From assembly GCF_900497805.2 (NCBI RefSeq), contig NW_020954626.1, positions 5,649,959-5,713,958 of the forward strand: a DNA stretch of 64,000 nt, in the 5' to 3' direction. Each line of letters starts with the position of its first letter. Positions within the stretch are counted from its first letter, which is position 1. This stretch comes from Vombatus ursinus. Taxonomy: Eukaryota; Chordata; Mammalia; Diprotodontia; Vombatidae. Made by a program: the position numbers and the translations under genes. The notes under the pieces are model-generated. The model was not told the DNA's origin. It did not search any database and worked only from the letters and a program-made list of their open reading frames with translations. Positions 1 through 64,000 of this stretch are shown here, piece by piece.

Positions 1-60661
<60,661 letters not shown>

Positions 60662-61424
60662 TGAGTATGCAGTGTATAACAAAATGATTTTGGAGAGCAC
60701 AAATAAGTCAAATACACAAGAAAAAAAATTCATTTTTCTTTCAGAAAGTACTTAGTAAAATTAGTAATAGGAACATATTTTGTTGTTCTTCTGTTATAAA
60801 ATTGTTAGTCATGATAAGCAAATAATTTCTTTAAAAAGTGTGATATGATAATGGAAACATTTTATAAGGAAGTTATGTAGTCCAAAATTTGGATAACCCT
60901 GCAAGGTATGTAAATCAACTGGACCAAAGTAAAATAATTAAATGAATTGATATATACAATCAGCCTTAAAATTTTTTAATATGTGATATTTTCTCCTTTT
61001 GCTATAATTACATGCTTTACATATGGCATAGAGTTTACAAGGTTTTGACAAACCGTTTAATTCTTCATCATGAAACCACATATCATATTGGTTGTTTTGT
61101 ATATTTCTGAACTGTCCATATTTCTAAATCTAGCCTATATCTGTATAGCCTATCAGAACTCTGAGGGCATTGAAAAGTGTTTTTCTTCTGCCCTTAGCTG
61201 AGAGTCCTTACCTTTTTGTGGCACGTTGCAGTGTTATGCTAAGGAATTTAGCAGTCATCTGAGAGTTAGAACATGGTGCTGGTGTCATTGAGTCTTTGAT
61301 TCTCACTGACTATTCTCACTTTTCTAGTTTTTACTCACATTCCTGGCTAAGAAAAGATGTCAAGTTTTTATACTGGGGGGGGCACAAAAAACCTAGTAAT
61401 TGAAAGAGGAAAGTGGTTATAGAG

Positions 61425-61495
61425 GAAGAGGGAGGGAGGGAGACAGAGAGAGACAGAGACAGAGACAGAGATGGAGACAGAGATGGAGAGAGAGA
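61425..61495. repeat. GAGACA-rich tract
   Basis: Imperfect GAGACA, GATGGA and GAGA units. Confidence 0.9.
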
Positions 61496-62439
61496 ACTGC
61501 ACTTGTCCCCAGTGGCAGCACCTTGAACAAGGTTTAACCCTTTTCCTCCCTATTTTCACTCCCATTGTTATTAATTTAGAACACTTTACCTCCTCTCCTT
61601 CCTGCCATAAAATTGCCAGAATCCACTGTGATCCAGAGATAGGAACTACATCAGTACTTAAATATATTAATCAGAGTTCATCCCCTTGGTGGGATCAAGA
61701 CTTCTACAACTACAGAAAGCTAAGAAAAGTCCTCCAAACATTTTTAGGGGTGAATATTTAGCAATCTGATAAAAAGGTGCAGATCTTAAAGACTTCTTTT
61801 GACAGTGGTTTGTGGTATAGTCTTGAATTTAAAAAGTGATTTTCATCAGTTTTTTAGTACTCCTGTCCTTGACAAGGACCCCATGACAATCATTTTTTTT
61901 CTTCCTCATAGAAATGATTATTAGTTTGTTTTTTTTCCTGATTCTCATTGTTTTTCAGATTTCAAGAAGCATATGACCCAGCTGCTAGGATCCTCTGAAT
62001 GACTTTGTTTGCTTTATTAAGCCTAATTGGGCTGCTTTTTTTTTTTTTTTTTGGCAATAGTTTCTCAGTTCTTGGTGTTGGTTTCTCACTTCACTTTGTG
62101 TTTTGATGTGACTGATCCTATTTCACTGTGGTCTTGAATGTTCCTTGAAACATTTGGCTTCCCTCCCCCAACATCTTCTGCAATATCTCTAACAACAATT
62201 GAAATGGCTTTTTAAAAGCTGTAATCTTACTTTTCCTTGGACTAATATCCATTCTTAAAAACCACAGAATTAAAAACACAGTTTAAAAAAGAAAGGGCAG
62301 CAGAATGTGTTTATGGGAAACAATCCAGCACTCCACTGACAGAGAAGTACATAAAGATGAGGAAATTGGATAAATCTGGTTTAGCTGGTCAAAGTCAGAG
62401 GTAGTGATTCAGCTTACAATCATCAGAGGAACTTCCTCT

Positions 62440-62555
62440 TCCCCTTGCTCTCTCCCTCCCTCTCTCCTTCTTTCTTTCCCTCTTCTTCTTCTCCTTGCTC
62501 TCCTTTACCCTCTCCTTCTTCTTTTCCCTTCTCCCTCTCCCTCTCCCACATTGGA
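62440..62555. repeat. CT-rich tract
   Basis: Pyrimidine run of TCTCC and CTTCT steps; accounts for the serine- and proline-rich open frame at 62445. Confidence 0.9.
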
Positions 62556-64000
62556 AGTATGCCACTGTGCAGCATTTGCATAAAAGTGATGGACACAGAA
62601 GAATTTGTGCCTGAAGAGAATGAAAGGTACCTCAGGAAGTCAGCTAGTTCATTACTTCAGGCTGAACCACACTTGCACCAGCATAGACTGACGAGGTGTC
62701 TTGAATGTTTTTAATCATCTCTGAGAAGAGATTGTTTAGTTTCTCTGTAACCTATTAAATTTGTGGCAGCTTTTTGTTATGGAATTCTTTCTTAAATATA
62801 ACTCATCTTGTAACATTCCTATAGCCAGCAGCTGGAATAATTTTTTTTTCAAGTGCCCTTTACCCTGTTCCTTTGTTCAAAAGAATATAAAATGACTATC
62901 AGTAACATATTAGGAAAGCAAAAAAGGAAAATGTTCATCACAGATTTCAGACTCTTCCTTTTCTAACAGAAAAACTGTTTCTCCCTTTTCTAGACTCATT
63001 AGATATGGTTCATAGCCTTCACATGAGCCTAGATGACCTGTTTACTCTCTCCTGCATGCATCTCACTTTCTCTTTCCTATGCACATATCCCCCACACCCA
63101 CTATTTACCCCCAGAGATTACTCTTGTCTCTTTCATGAAGCTACCCATGACTACTATTATAGTCATTGCAACTGTCCTTTAGCATTCATGGATGCTACAC
63201 ATATTTTTCTTTCATGATTCTCAGTTGTTTATCTGATCTTGTCTTTTTGCTACACATTTCTGAAAACTTTTTTTCTTTGTTTCTTTGTTTTGTTGCTTCC
63301 ATTGTGTTGTGAGTAGTTGAAGGGTGTGTATTGTCTCCTGTTATCTTTTTTTCTTTGCTCTTAAGTAAATATTGTTGACTCTTGTAGCTGTATTGACAAT
63401 TCTTTGTGACTCGCAGAACTTTACCTGTATTCCGCATGATGATAAAGTACTAAATACCCAGGAAAATGGCACTTCATCTTCCAACACCTGGAAGAAAGCT
63501 TCATTTTGGAAGTATGGACCTATGTGGAAGTAGTATAGTCTGAATTGGGTTCCCCTTGTATGTGTAGATGTATAATGAACATTTGTCTTGTTGAAGTCAG
63601 GCTTAATCTCTGATAAGGAATGGTGTAGAAGAACAGTGAAAATCTAATAGGGATGAAAAAGCCCGCACTGATCTTCTTTAGGGTTTATCCAAACTCCTAC
63701 AATTAAGACTGAACTCAGTTTTACTATATAGGGTTAGGCTAAACCAGAGCTATAATTTGGCAGAACAACAAGGGTCATTTTTCCTAGTGCCTGATATCTG
63801 GGAGGATGCTTTCTCTTCCTCGTCATCCTGCCACTCTCCTTCTCATTCCTTATGCTTCCCCTAGGCTAAAGAATTGCTATTTACAGCTCTGCCCTAGACT
63901 AGGTATGAAAAAGACACAGGTGAGGCAATACTAGAATTTACTAGATTAATTCCACTCTGGTGAATTGGAAAGTATGTTATAAATCACTCCTTTGAGTTAG

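Noticed and set aside
61958-62007. Possible next C2B exon after TTTTTCAG
   Set aside because: The frame after it (ending AARIL) stops quickly and does not match the ECHNSTDRIKVRV block expected next.
62445-62714. Serine/proline-rich frame as a gene
   Set aside because: Its first third is a CT-rich low-complexity tract; no known domain in the rest.

Overview
This window looks like marsupial (metatherian) nuclear DNA. It is AT-rich and mostly intronic, and it is dense in retroposon families characteristic of marsupials: CORE-SINEs of the MIR, Mar-1 and WSINE1 types, L2-like and CR1/L3-like LINE tails, L1 3-prime ends and RTE-clade LINEs. Repeat family names come from memory of consensus features, not from a database search. 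I did not narrow the species.

The only host gene I can support is UNC13C (Munc13-3) on the + strand, present as an internal piece. Six coding exons are visible, all with AG/GT borders and compatible phases: 1-35 (end of an exon), 1783-1788 (a 6-nt microexon), 3461-3532, 19839-20058 (the whole C1 domain), 52330-52557 (C1-C2B linker) and 60519-60660 (start of the C2B domain). Together they give about 234 continuous codons. The N-terminal exons lie before the window, and the rest of C2B, the MUN domain and C2C lie after it. UNC13 proteins prime synaptic vesicles: C1 binds diacylglycerol, C2B binds calcium and phosphoinositides, and the MUN domain opens syntaxin.

Layout: 1-3532 holds three short exons and two short introns. 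3533-19838 is a 16-kb intron rich in MIR and L2 copies, with an antisense RTE LINE at about 12.5-14.8 kb and a mariner-type MITE near 11.7 kb. 20059-52329 is a 32-kb intron containing a SUMO2 processed pseudogene (28.6-29.25 kb), several L1 and L2 tails, a long (GA)n tract, a likely solo LTR (47.0-47.6 kb) and signs of local DNA copying. 52558-60518 is an 8-kb intron with a second antisense RTE copy split by Mar-1. 60661-64000 is the start of the next intron.

The most interesting host signal is the 6-nt microexon. It encodes Ala-Met between two highly conserved peptide blocks, and a UGC motif plus a pyrimidine tract precede it, as at SRRM4-dependent neuronal microexons. I found no RNA genes, no CRISPR array, no second functional protein gene and no promoter.
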